DNA of 64,000 nt, taken from Sphingomicrobium sp. (GTDB lineage Bacteria; Pseudomonadota; Alphaproteobacteria; Sphingomonadales; Sphingomonadaceae). The notes beneath the pieces were generated by a model. That model saw only the letters and a list, made by a program, of their open reading frames with translations. It had not been told where the DNA came from and did not search any database. Of this stretch, positions 41,111 through 53,116 are shown piece by piece. The translations under genes and the position numbers were made by a program. The stretch is from contig JAUJOV010000001.1 in the NCBI GenBank assembly GCA_030447545.1, positions 186,001 to 250,000 on the forward strand. Direction: 5' to 3'. Positions within the stretch are counted from its first letter, which is position 1, and each line of letters starts with the position of its first letter.

Positions 41111-42376
41111 CTATCCAAAGGCCCGGCGGCTCTCCCGCCGGGCCTTTTCACTGGACCCGCTCGCGCGGTAGCGCGCCTCGGCCTCGGCCATATAGTCGCG
41201 CGTGATCGGCAAAGCCTGGCGGTCGCGGACGTACTGCACCTGGTAATTGCAGCCCGAACCGTTCTCGAACATGACGACGGCGCCGGCCAGGTACACTTCC
41301 CACATGCGAAAGAAGCGCTCGTCGTACATGGCAGTGATGCGCTCGCGCGCGTCGGTGGTCCGCCGCAGCCATTCGCGAAGCGTGTAGGCGTAGTGCAGCC
41401 GAAGGATCTCGAGATCGCTGACGATCAACCGCGCCTTCTGGCTGGCGGCGGTCAGCTGGCTGATCGAGGGGATCTGGTAACCTGGAAAGATGTATTTGTC
41501 GGTGAAGGGGTCGGGCGCGCCGCTGGTCGCGCCGACGCGGCCGATGGTGTGAAGAAGCATCACCCCCTCACGCTTCAGCAGCGCCCGGCACTGCATGAAG
41601 AATTCGTCATAGTGCGCCGCTCCGACATGTTCGAACATGCCCACCGAGACGATCCGGTCGAACTGCCCTTCGAGCTGCCGGTAGTCGACCAGCTCGAAGC
41701 GGACATGGTCCGACACGCCGGCTTGCTCGGCGCGCTGCCGGGCTACCTTCAGCTGCTCCTCGGAAAGCGTAATTCCGAGCACGTCGACGCCGGCGACCTC
41801 ATGCAGGTACAGCGCCATTCCGCCCCAGCCGCAGCCGATGTCGAGCACCCTCTGGCCCGGCTGCAAATGGAGCTTGGCTGCGATGTGCGCCTTCTTGTCC
41901 AGTTGCGCCTGCTCGAGGCTGTTCGACGGGTCGGTGTAATAGGCGCAGCTGTACTGGAGATCCTCGTCGAGGAAGAGCCGGTAGAGATCGTTGCCGATGT
42001 CGTAATGGTGCGCGGCGTTGCGCCTCGCGCGGCGCGGGTCGTTGCGGTGGATCAGCGCCTTCAATCGCTTGAGCCTGCCCTTCGCGTAGAACTTGCGTGC
42101 CTTGCCGCCGTCCTCCCAGCGATTCGAGCTCGTGATCATCTCGAGAAGGTCGAGGATCGTGCCATCCTCGATCACCATCCGCCCGTCCATATAGGCTTCC
42201 CCAACGGCCAGGCGCGGGTTGCGCATCAGCTCGACAGGAACTTTGCGGTCGGTGATTCGGACGGTGAGCGCGCGCTCGCCGCCGGGGCCGTATGTCTCGC
42301 GAGTCCCGTCCGGCGAGATGATGGTGATGCTGCCCTGCGTGAGCAGCCGGTCCACAATCGACCCGATCAGCGCCAT
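41111..42376 (-). CDS. cfa: Cyclopropane-fatty-acyl-phospholipid synthase family protein
   Basis: 421 residues. The enzyme adds a methylene bridge from SAM to unsaturated acyl chains in membrane phospholipids. The N-terminal lipid-binding part (about 1-110) has RNPRLAVGEAYMDGRMVI. The catalytic part starts HHYDIGNDLYRLFLDEDLQYSCAYY and has motif I VLDIGCGWGGMALYL, VGMFEHVG and MWEVYLAGA, with FENGSGCNYQVQ at the end. The start at 42376 (MALIGSIVDRLL) is chosen over an upstream run-in with no similarity. The last codons form part of a terminator hairpin shared with the EF-hand gene. Confidence 0.92.
   Translation of the reverse strand: MALIGSIVDRLLTQGSITIISPDGTRETYGPGGERALTVRITDRKVPVELMRNPRLAVGEAYMDGRMVIEDGTILDLLEMITSSNRWEDGGKARKFYAKGRLKRLKALIHRNDPRRARRNAAHHYDIGNDLYRLFLDEDLQYSCAYYTDPSNSLEQAQLDKKAHIAAKLHLQPGQRVLDIGCGWGGMALYLHEVAGVDVLGITLSEEQLKVARQRAEQAGVSDHVRFELVDYRQLEGQFDRIVSVGMFEHVGAAHYDEFFMQCRALLKREGVMLLHTIGRVGATSGAPDPFTDKYIFPGYQIPSISQLTAASQKARLIVSDLEILRLHYAYTLREWLRRTTDARERITAMYDERFFRMWEVYLAGAVVMFENGSGCNYQVQYVRDRQALPITRDYMAEAEARYRASGSSEKARRESRRAFG
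41117..41149. terminator. Bidirectional hairpin terminator
   Basis: AAAGGCCCGGCGG and its complement CCGCCGGGCCTTTT flank a short TCTC loop. The rightward strand ends in TTTTC and serves the EF-hand gene. The leftward arm lies inside the last codons of cfa, so the two convergent genes share it. Confidence 0.8.
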
Positions 42377-42432
42377 GTCTTCTCCAATTCGCGCCGATCG
42401 CGCCCAGCCGTGCAAGTTGGGCAAAAAAGCCG

Positions 42433-43635
42433 TCAGGCGGCCTCGCGGTTCCTTCGCCGACGTTCCGCAGCGGTCTTGAGCTGCCCGCAGGCCGCGTCGA
42501 TGTCGCGCCCGCGCGGGGTGCGCACCGGGGCGGAGATCCCCGCCTCGAAGATGATATTGGAGAACGCTCGGATCCGCTCGGGGCTCGAGCATTCGTACGG
42601 AGCGCCGGGCCATGGGTTGAACGGGATCAAATTGACCTTGGCGGGAAGCCTGTACTGGCAGATCAGCCGCACCAGCTCGCGCGCGTGCTCGTCGCTGTCG
42701 TTCTTACCTTCAAGCATCACATATTCGAACGTGATTCGCCGCGCATTGTTCGCGCCCGGATAGGCTGCGCAGGCCTCGAGCAATTGCTCGATCCCGTACT
42801 TGCGGTTCAAGGGCACGATCTCGTCGCGGATTTCCTTGGTGACTGCATGCAGCGAGACGGCGAGGTTGACCCCGATCTCCTCGCCTGCGCGCGCCATCAT
42901 CGGCACGACGCCCGAGGTGGACAAGGTGATTCGGCGCTTGGACAGGCCGAGGCCGTCGCCGTCCATCACGATCTTCAGCGCGTCGCGGACATTGTCGAAA
43001 TTGTACAGCGGCTCGCCCATGCCCATCATCACGATGTTGGTCAGCATCCGCCCTTCGGGCTGATAGTTGTTCGCCGGCTCTTCGCCGGGTTTGGGCCACT
43101 CACCGAGCCCATCGCGCGCGAGCATCACCTGGCCGACGATCTCGCCCGCCTCGAGGTTGCGAACCAGCTGCATCGTGCCCGTGTGGCAGAAGCGGCAATT
43201 GAGCGTGCAGCCGACCTGGCTCGACACGCACAGGGTGCCGCGGTCGGCGTCGGGGATGAACACCATTTCGAAGTCGTGGCCGTCGTGCGTGCGAAGCAGC
43301 CATTTGCGCGTGCCGTCGGACGAGACCTGAGCCTCGACGACCTCGGGCCGGGTGATCGCGAAGCTCTCGGCGAACCAGCCGCGCTGCGGCTTGGCCACGT
43401 CGCTCATCGCTGCAAAGTCGCTGACGCCGCGGTTGTAGATCCAGTGCCACAGCTGCTTGGCGCGAAGCTTCGCCTGCCTCGGCTCGAGCCCTGCTTCCTC
43501 GAGCGCTGCGCGGATCTGCTCCCTCGACAGGCCGACGAGCTCGGTGCGGCCGTCCGCGCGCGGCTTGCCGGCCCGCGGCACAGGCACAGGATCGACCGGG
43601 CCCGGAATGGGCATGATGGCGGTGTCGGCACTCAT
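42433..43635 (-). CDS. rlmN: 23S rRNA A2503 / tRNA A37 C2-methyltransferase
   Basis: Radical-SAM methyltransferase, 400 residues. The [4Fe-4S] cluster cysteines are Cys143, Cys147 and Cys150 in [15 protein letters not shown]. Further hallmarks are [29 protein letters not shown] and IPFNPWPG. Cys383 in [12 protein letters not shown] is the expected methyl-carrying cysteine. The reader of this adenine mark is the ribosome tunnel. The gene is 56 bases upstream of cfa and follows the IalB-like gene, the usual sphingomonad order. Confidence 0.96.
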   Translation of the reverse strand: MSADTAIMPIPGPVDPVPVPRAGKPRADGRTELVGLSREQIRAALEEAGLEPRQAKLRAKQLWHWIYNRGVSDFAAMSDVAKPQRGWFAESFAITRPEVVEAQVSSDGTRKWLLRTHDGHDFEMVFIPDADRGTLCVSSQVGCTLNCRFCHTGTMQLVRNLEAGEIVGQVMLARDGLGEWPKPGEEPANNYQPEGRMLTNIVMMGMGEPLYNFDNVRDALKIVMDGDGLGLSKRRITLSTSGVVPMMARAGEEIGVNLAVSLHAVTKEIRDEIVPLNRKYGIEQLLEACAAYPGANNARRITFEYVMLEGKNDSDEHARELVRLICQYRLPAKVNLIPFNPWPGAPYECSSPERIRAFSNIIFEAGISAPVRTPRGRDIDAACGQLKTAAERRRRNREAA

Positions 43636-43654
43636 GGCAGGTGCGCTTATCTAG

Positions 43655-44146
43655 TTATCGCGCCGCGGTTTTGCCAGCGCAGGCGGCGGCGGCGGCGTCG
43701 ATCGCGGTCGGCGCCCCGTCGAGCAGATAGCGGTCGGCCATTCGCCGCCCCGAGGCATCGCGCGACTCGATCCGCATTCCGCCGGCGGCCCGTGCGGCGG
43801 CGATGATCGCCAGGTCCTGCGCGGGCGCGCGGCTCCACACCCAGCGACCTTGGGCAACGAGCAGGAACGGCCGAGTGCCGACGGTGAGGATGACGGTGGA
43901 TCCGGCACGCGGCGGCGAGCTCAGCTCGGCGAAGAACTGGCCGCGGCGGGGACCTGCGGCGTCGAACGCGAAGCCCGCGCGCGCCTGGGGCTTGCCCCTG
44001 GGTGCGACGCGCAGCGCTCGGCTCGCCGCTTCGCAGCTCCCGCCGCGGTCGAGCGCCGCCCACTGGCCGCCCGCGAACAGCAGCCGCTGCGCGTCGGCGC
44101 TTGCCGGTGCGACGAGTGCAGCCGCGAGAAGAGCCCAGCGCATCAC
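43655..44146 (-). CDS. Secreted protein, possibly IalB-like
   Basis: 163 residues with a signal peptide (MMRWALLAAALVAPASADA). The mature part has two cysteines 120 residues apart (GGSCEAAS near the start and AAACAG at the end) and a beta-rich middle (GSTVILTVGTRPFLLVAQGRWVWSR). This resembles invasion-associated locus B family proteins, which are periplasmic, but similarity is weak. It lies directly upstream of rlmN. Confidence 0.6.
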   Translation of the reverse strand: MMRWALLAAALVAPASADAQRLLFAGGQWAALDRGGSCEAASRALRVAPRGKPQARAGFAFDAAGPRRGQFFAELSSPPRAGSTVILTVGTRPFLLVAQGRWVWSRAPAQDLAIIAAARAAGGMRIESRDASGRRMADRYLLDGAPTAIDAAAAACAGKTAAR

Positions 44147-44162
44147 TTCAGCCTAGCCTGCC

Positions 44163-44819
44163 TCAGTCCTCGAACAAGGCGGTTCCGACGCGCACCGCGG
44201 TCGCGCCCAGCATGACCGCCGATCGGAAGTCGCTCGACATGCCCATGCTCAGGCCCTCGACGCCGTGTTCGCGCGCGATCTTGGCGAGGAGCGCGAAGAA
44301 GGGCGCGGGTTCGAGGCCGAGCGGCGGGATGGCCATCAGGCCGGCGAGCGGCAGGGGGGAAGCGCGCACCGCCTCGACCAGCGCGCCGACCTCGCCAAGC
44401 GCGCAGCCGCCCTTCTGCTCCTCCTCGCCAATGTTCACCTGCACGTACACTGCGGGGAAGCGGCCCGCCTTGTCCGCCTCCCTGACCAGCGCCTCGATCA
44501 GCGACGTCCGGTCGAGCGAATGAATGACGTCGAACAGCCGCACCGCCTCGCCCGCCTTGTTCGACTGCAGGCGCCCGATCCAGTGCAGGCGAATGGCCTG
44601 GTGCCGAGCAAGGATCGCCGGCCATTTGCCCAGCGCCTCCTGAACCCGGCTCTCCCCGAAATCGCGCTGCCCGGCCGCGATCAGCGCCTCCATGTCTTCC
44701 GCGCTGCGCGTCTTGCTGACGGCAATCAGCTCGATGTGGCCGGGGTCGCGCCGCGCGAGCCGCGCCGCTGCGGCGATCTCGTCCAGAATCTTCTGCCGGC
44801 GCTCGGCGGCACTGCTCAT
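44163..44819 (-). CDS. YggS/PLPBP family pyridoxal-phosphate protein
   Basis: 218-residue single-domain PLP protein involved in vitamin B6 and amino-acid balance, not known to be a catalyst. Key segments are ELIAVSKTRSAEDMEALI with the PLP lysine, DFGESRVQEAL, LHWIGRLQSNKAGEAVRLF, VYVQVNIGEEEQKGGC and LSMGMSSDFRSAVMLGATAVRVGTALF. It ends 17 bases before the IalB-like start and is divergent from the thiE-like gene. Confidence 0.95.
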   Translation of the reverse strand: MSSAAERRQKILDEIAAAARLARRDPGHIELIAVSKTRSAEDMEALIAAGQRDFGESRVQEALGKWPAILARHQAIRLHWIGRLQSNKAGEAVRLFDVIHSLDRTSLIEALVREADKAGRFPAVYVQVNIGEEEQKGGCALGEVGALVEAVRASPLPLAGLMAIPPLGLEPAPFFALLAKIAREHGVEGLSMGMSSDFRSAVMLGATAVRVGTALFED

Positions 44820-44841
44820 TGCGCTGCGCTATAGCGAAGCC

Positions 44842-45303
44842 ATGCAGCGCCGCCAGAACCTGCCGAGCGAGTGGCTTCTTACCGACGAGCGAATGGGCGA
44901 CGAGCTGTGGCCGGCGCTCCGGCGGCTGCCGCGCGGCAGCGGCGTCGTCGTGCGACACCAGGGCGTGCCGAACCGGAGCGAGCTTGTCAGGCGCGTCCGG
45001 GCAATTGCGCGCGCCCGCGGACTGCTGGTGCTCGACGAGGCGGAGGGCGAGGTCGAGCGCGTCCACAATGTGGCCGAGCTCCGCCGCGCGCTTAGCCGCA
45101 ACGTGACGCTGATCTTTGTCTCGTCGCTTTACCCGAGCCAATCGCATCCTGGTCGGGACCCGCTGCCGCGGATGCGGGCAGCGACGTTGGCGCGGCTCGC
45201 GAAGCGACGAGTGTTCGCCCTCGGAGGGATGGATGCAGAGCGCTTCCGCTCAGTTCAGCGGCTCGGCTTTGTTGGATGGGGAGCGATCGACGCCTGGCTG
45301 TAG
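44842..45303 (+). CDS. Thiamine-phosphate-synthase-like protein (short)
   Basis: 153 residues resembling ThiE/TenI TIM-barrel proteins: SEWLLTDERMGDELWPALRRLPRGSGVVVRHQGV at the start and FALGGMDAERFRSVQRLGFVGWGAIDAWL at the end. Full ThiE is about 200 or more residues; the middle strands with the phosphate and pyrimidine sites are shortened, and the usual GxxHLGQxD motif is missing. It may be a degenerate or regulatory homologue. The start at 44842 is 22 bases from the divergent YggS start. It is convergent with the outer-membrane protein gene. Confidence 0.75.
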   Translation: MQRRQNLPSEWLLTDERMGDELWPALRRLPRGSGVVVRHQGVPNRSELVRRVRAIARARGLLVLDEAEGEVERVHNVAELRRALSRNVTLIFVSSLYPSQSHPGRDPLPRMRAATLARLAKRRVFALGGMDAERFRSVQRLGFVGWGAIDAWL

Positions 45304-45369
45304 CGGCCGTGACGCGACTGAATCGCGTGACGTCGGACGGGCCCAGCTCCGCTGACCCGCCGGCCGGCC

Positions 45370-46081
45370 TTAGAACTTGAAGGCGGTGCCGACGTAGACC
45401 GCCTTGCTGTCGCTGCGGTTGTCGTTGACCACGACGTTGCGGTCGCGCTCGATATTGTAGCGCACGCCGCCGGTGACGGCGATCCGGCGAGTGAGGTTGA
45501 ACGCTCCGCCGACGTCGACCGAAACATTCTCGCGATCCCGGATGGCCGGAGCCCGGTCCCGGTTGCGTTCGGCGCCGAGTGCGACGCGGCCGGTGAAGCG
45601 CTTGAGCGAATAGCTGACGCCCACCACCGCAGCTTCGCTCTTGCCGATCGCCGGATCGCGCGATTCGGTCTTCGCGACATCGCCGGAGACGGCGAAGCGC
45701 CGCCAGCCGACGGCCGCACCCAGATTGTAGCTGGCCGGCGTAAGCGCGGTGACCGGCGAGGCCGACGTGACGCCGGCTTCGGCGACGCGGGTGCGCACGG
45801 GCGCGTCCGGCCGGGCGCGGATCGCAACCCGCAACTGGGAGGACGGCTCTTGGCTGCAGCGGGAGAACCTGGAAGCCGGCGAGCGACAGGCCGCGGCCGC
45901 GCTGAACGAGGCGAGCTTGGGATCGGCGCCGGCCGGAGTGAAGGTCGAGGTCGGGTCGAAGCTTACCGAAACCGCGGAGCCCTGCGCTTTCGCCGGCCGC
46001 GAACGCAGGAGTCAGCAACAGCCCCGCCGCGGAAATCGCGGCGAGCAGCTTTGCGCTCCTTGAACGGCCGACACTGGGCAA
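45370..46081 (-). CDS. Small outer-membrane beta-barrel-like protein (one frameshift)
   Basis: About 236 residues. A TTG start at 46081 with AGGGAG upstream gives MPSVGRSRSAKLLAAISAAGLLLTPAFA, a good signal peptide. A single indel near 45990-46000, just after the signal, joins it to SAVSVSFDPTSTFTPAGADPK and the rest. The C-terminal half alternates strands (YNLGAAVGWRRFAVSGDVAKTES, VSVDVGGAFNLTRRIAVTGGVRYNIERD) and ends VYVGTAFKF with a terminal phenylalanine, as in porin-like barrels. Function unknown. Confidence 0.68.
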
Positions 46082-46288
46082 GGCACACTCCCTGTTACGA
46101 GTCCGATATAGTCCGGGCAGGCCGAAGGTTCCATGAGACGAATCGTTTCCCTCCCGGCCTGTTGCAGGGGCAACACAGAATCCCGAGTCGCGGGGCAAAA
46201 TCCGCGGCTTCCAGCCTTCTTGCGGCTGAACCGCCAGCTTCTATAACGCGCTTGTCCACGCCCGTTCGCGATTAGCCAAGGATTGCCG

Positions 46289-46723
46289 ATGCCCCGCCTC
46301 AAACCCGCCGCCGCTGCGCTCCTCGTCCTGGCCGTCGTTGCGTCCGGATGCAGCCGCAACCGCGTCGCTCCGGTCCAGCTCGCGCCCGCGCGAATGACCG
46401 CGATCGGCGTCAACGCCTATCTGTGGCGCGCGGCGCTCGACACCGTCTCCTTCGCACCCTTGCTTCAGGCGGACGCGAACAGCGGAGTGATCATCACCGA
46501 CTGGTACGCCAACCCGCAGTCGCCGACCGAGCGGGTCAAGCTGACGGTCACCATTCTCGACCAGGAGCTTCGCGCCGACGCGCTTCGCGTCGCGGCGTCG
46601 CGGCAGGTCAACCAGAACGGCGCCTGGGTGAGCGCTCCGGTTTCGGCCGCGACCGTCCAGAAGCTCGAGGACATCATCCTTACGCGAGCCCGCGACCTGC
46701 GCCGGACCACCGTCAGCGGATAA
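46289..46723 (+). CDS. DUF3576 lipoprotein
   Basis: 144 residues with a lipoprotein signal (lipobox VASGC). The body (IGVNAYLWRAALDTVSFAPLLQADANSGVIITDWYANPQ) is the DUF3576 pattern. The family is envelope-associated and of unknown function, and regularly precedes leuS and lptE in alphaproteobacteria. It ends 9 bases before the leuS start, so the four genes DUF3576-leuS-lptE-holA probably form one operon. Confidence 0.88.
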   Translation: MPRLKPAAAALLVLAVVASGCSRNRVAPVQLAPARMTAIGVNAYLWRAALDTVSFAPLLQADANSGVIITDWYANPQSPTERVKLTVTILDQELRADALRVAASRQVNQNGAWVSAPVSAATVQKLEDIILTRARDLRRTTVSG

Positions 46724-46732
46724 GGCCGAGCG

Positions 46733-49249
<2,517 letters not shown>

Positions 49250-49253
<4 letters not shown>

Positions 49254-49747
49254 AGCGCATCCTGATCCTCGCCGCCGCCTTGCTTTTGCCCGCCTGCGCG
49301 TTGCGGCCGCTCTATGCGGGCGGCTCGGGCGGGCAGGTCGCGACCACCTTGTCCGCGGTCGCCGTCACTCCGATGCCGGGTCGCGTCGGATGGCTGATGT
49401 ACAACGGGCTCAAGGACCGCCTCGGGGACACGGGCACTGCCCAGCCGCGCTACCGGCTCGACGTCGAGCTCGACGACGACATCGTCGGCCTGGGCATCCG
49501 CGGCGACCGAGCGGTGACTCGCCAGCGGCGCTCGATCCGCGCCCGCTATCGCCTGACCGAGCTCGCCAGCGGCCAGGTGGTGCTCGACGCGACTGCCGGA
49601 TCGGACGCGGGCATCGACGTCGTGAGCTCCGAATACGCGACCGTCGCGGCCGAGCAGACCGCGGCCGAGCGGCTGTCCGAAGTCGTCGCCGACCAGATCG
49701 TCGCGCGCCTCGCTTTGTTCGCAGCCCGGACGCAGCCGGCCCAGTGA
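49250..49747 (+). CDS. lptE: LPS-assembly lipoprotein LptE
   Basis: 165 residues. Signal with lipobox [14 protein letters not shown], typical of alphaproteobacterial LptE, followed by [16 protein letters not shown] and [23 protein letters not shown]. LptE plugs the LptD barrel that inserts lipopolysaccharide or equivalent glycolipid in the outer membrane. Its presence says that this organism keeps an Lpt pathway. It overlaps leuS by four bases (ATGA) and holA by four (GTGA). Confidence 0.9.
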
Positions 49748-50763
49748 AAGCCGCCAGGGGCAGCATCGGCCGATCGGTCGACCAGCCCGACCGCAAGATC
49801 CGCTTCTACTTGTTCCACGGGCCCGACGAAGCGCAGTCGAGCGCGCTCGGCGATCGGCTGGTCTGCGCGCTTCAGGCTGCCAGGCACCCGGTCGCATCCG
49901 GCGCCTTGCGCGGCGATCCGGCCCTGCTCGCCGACGAGGCGGGAGCGATCGACATGTTCGGCGGCGCTCGGGTGATCTGGATTCAGCCGGCTGGCGAGGA
50001 AATCGCGGCCGCGCTCGACGCCTTGCTCGACGCGCCAGCGTGCGAGAGCCCGGTCGTCGCGATCGCCGGCCGCTTGGCCAAGGGCTCTGCCTTGCTCAAG
50101 AGGGCGGAAAGCCATCCGCTGGCGCTTGTGCACGTGTCCTATGAGCTCGACGCCCGCGACGCCGAGCGGCTGGTGATCGAGCTTGCCCGCGCCGAGGGCC
50201 TGCGCGTCGAGCCCGACGTTGCGGCGCGCCTGGCCGAAGCCTGCCTTAACGACCGCAGGATGATTGTTCAGGAGCTTGCCAAGCTCGCGCTCTACCTCGG
50301 TGCGTCGCCCGCGCGCCCGGGCCAGCTGACTCACGACGCCCTCGATGCGGTGGGCGCGGACATGGGCGGGGATTTCCTCAGTATCGCCGACCTTGCACTC
50401 GCCGGCGACGTGAGGACGCTCGGCGACGAGCTTGCGCGCCTTCCGCCGGGCGGCCGCGAGGCGATCCCGGTGATCCGCTCGCTCCAGCGGCGGCTTTTGA
50501 TGCTCGCCCCGATGCGCGCTCGCGTCGAGAGTGGCGGGGGCCCCCAAACCGTCATGACGTCACTGGGCAAGTCCTTGTTCTTCAAGGACAAACCACTGGT
50601 CGAAAAGCTGATCGGCCGCTGGGACTCAGCCGGGCTGGCGCGCGTCGCGGAGCGGGCCGGAGCGCTCGAGCGGCGGCTGATGCAACCGGACTCGCCGCCG
50701 GCCGGGGAAGCGCTGGGCGAGGAGCTGATCGCCATCGCACGCCAGGCCGGACGGCGGCGTTAG
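49744..50763 (+). CDS. holA: DNA polymerase III delta subunit
   Basis: Clamp-loader subunit, 339 residues, from a GTG overlapping the lptE stop. It starts with a long basic segment and KIRFYLFHGPDEAQSSALGDRLV. Mid-protein LAEACLNDRRMIVQELAKLALYLG and C-terminal EAIPVIRSLQRRLLMLAPMRARVESG match alphaproteobacterial HolA. It is convergent with parB, 76 bases between stops; that gap holds nothing I recognise. Confidence 0.92.
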   Translation: MKAARGSIGRSVDQPDRKIRFYLFHGPDEAQSSALGDRLVCALQAARHPVASGALRGDPALLADEAGAIDMFGGARVIWIQPAGEEIAAALDALLDAPACESPVVAIAGRLAKGSALLKRAESHPLALVHVSYELDARDAERLVIELARAEGLRVEPDVAARLAEACLNDRRMIVQELAKLALYLGASPARPGQLTHDALDAVGADMGGDFLSIADLALAGDVRTLGDELARLPPGGREAIPVIRSLQRRLLMLAPMRARVESGGGPQTVMTSLGKSLFFKDKPLVEKLIGRWDSAGLARVAERAGALERRLMQPDSPPAGEALGEELIAIARQAGRRR

Positions 50764-50839
50764 CCGGTGTATTGCCGTGCTCTTGCGCAGGCGGGAAGCC
50801 TAGACCAGCGAAGCCGTTGAACCGCTACGCGCGAGTGGG

Positions 50840-51726
<887 letters not shown>

Positions 51727-51728
<2 letters not shown>

Positions 51729-52506
51729 ATGCCACCCGCGCCGGCGCGGCAGCCGCCGCGATGAGCTCGCGCGAGGCTGATGGGCCTCGGACCCCCGGGC
51801 ACCTGAGGTCGTAGATCGGCGCAGGGAGCCCGTGGCTGGGCGCTTCCGACGGCGCACGTTGCGCGGGACGACCGTGTCGAACACGGTCTTGCCGAGGCCA
51901 GGCACGCACATCTTCGGCGACCTGCTGCGGGGTTTGTTGCGGCGGTCGAACATGGTCAGCGCAATCCCAGGATCTGGAGCTCGGGGTTGAACGCCTGCCG
52001 GATCCGCTCGACGGTCTGGAGCAGCTGGCTAAGGTCCTCGAGCGCGAAGAACTCGCTCTGCAGCGGCACCAGGAGGTGACGAGCTGCGACCAGGGCATTG
52101 ACCGTGAGCAGGCCGAGCGAGGGCGAACAGTCGATCAGGCAGATGTCCCAGCGGGCCGGCGGCGCCGGTCGAGTGCGCGCTCGAGGCGGCGGGCGCGGTC
52201 GGCAAGGGCAACCAGCTCGACCTCTGCGCCCGACAAATCCGCATCACTGCCGGCAGCTCGAGCCGCGGGACCCGCGTGGCGACTGCGCTGTCGATCAGCC
52301 GCGCACTGCCGATCAGCACGTCGCCCAAGCTCGACGCTCTTGCTGCGAATGACCGACGCCGGGCCGGTCGAGGCATTGCCCCTGCGGATCGAGGTCGATC
52401 AGCAGCACCTTCCAGCCGATCACCAGCGAGAGCGGTTGAAAGGTTGATGGCAGTCGTCGTCTTGCCGACTCCGCCCCTTCTGGTTCGCGACGGCGACCGT
52501 GATCAT
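51727..52506 (-). CDS. parA: Chromosome-partitioning ATPase ParA (frameshifted)
   Basis: Walker-type ATPase of about 260 residues that positions ParB-parS complexes. It begins MITVAVANQKGG; removing one G from the GGGG run near 52480 restores the deviant Walker A KGGVGKTTTAINLS. Later in-frame pieces give LLIDLDPQG-like text near 52400, IDCSPSLGLLTVNALVAAR near 52110, VPLQSEFFALEDLSQLLQTVERIRQAFNPELQILGIALTMFDRR and GKTVFDTVVPRNVR. At least six indels are present. The essential role in this group argues that the damage is technical. The ATG overlaps the rsmG stop. Confidence 0.9.
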
Positions 52507-53116
52507 CTGCGCCTGGTCCCCACCCTCGTCAGCACGACAATCCGAAGATCCGGATCCGTGCGCGCTTGGTTCCACCCGTGCGTCACAGTGCCAGCTTCGC
52601 TGCGCTTCTGCCAGTTCGGATTGTGCCCCGCCCTTCGGGGCACCCCGGACGGCGTTTTTGTGGACAGATGGTGGGATATTTCGAGGAATTTCCCGAGCGA
52701 GGACACCGCGCGGCCGGTGATCACGTCGAATTTTCCGCTCGCACGCTCGGCCTTCGCCTGAACGACCGTGACCCGCTCGCCAAGCTGGAGGGCCGAGGCG
52801 GTCTGCCTAAGGAACTCGGCGCGGAGGCGGCGCGGCTCGACCAGGGCGACGGGCCCCTCGACGAGGCAGGCGACGACGATGCCGGGCAAGCCGGCGCCCG
52901 AGCCGATATCGATCCACAACGCGCCCGGGCGAGGCTCGAAGCGACCAGCTGGGCCGGAGTCGAGGATGTGACGGTCCCCACGGTTTCGAGCGTGGAGGCG
53001 GAGACGGATTCTGTTCGCGCGCGGCGCTGGTCAGGAGGCGCAACGTAGGCATCGAGCCGCTCGAATGTTTCACGTGAAACAGGACGGCCGGCAGCTTCGG
53101 CCAGCGCCTCGATCAT
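52503..53116 (-). CDS. rsmG: 16S rRNA G527 N7-methyltransferase (frameshifted)
   Basis: About 205 residues. It starts MIEALAEAAGRPVSRETFERLDAYV. Motif I is WIDIGSGAGLPGIVVACLVEG, followed by RRLRAEFLRQTASALQLGERVTVVQAKAER and FDVITGRAVSSLGKFLE. Indels near 53030, 52920 and 52650 break the frame. VSRET is encoded by a perfect parS palindrome. The ATG overlaps the mnmG stop (ATGA), in the standard mnmE-mnmG-rsmG-parA-parB order. Confidence 0.9.
53066..53081. promoter_or_regulatory. parS: parS site 1 (inside rsmG)
   Basis: TGTTTCACGTGAAACA is an exact match to the bacterial parS palindrome bound by ParB. It lies within the first 20 codons of rsmG and encodes the VSRET residues, so coding and centromere functions share the bases. 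Confidence 0.95.

Noticed and set aside
46079-46096. Second sigma-54-like element (AGGCACACTCCCTGTTA)
   Set aside because: The -24 element has A in place of the first T, the orientation is away from the outer-membrane protein gene, and it lies on that gene's own start and ribosome site. Similar letters are probably chance.
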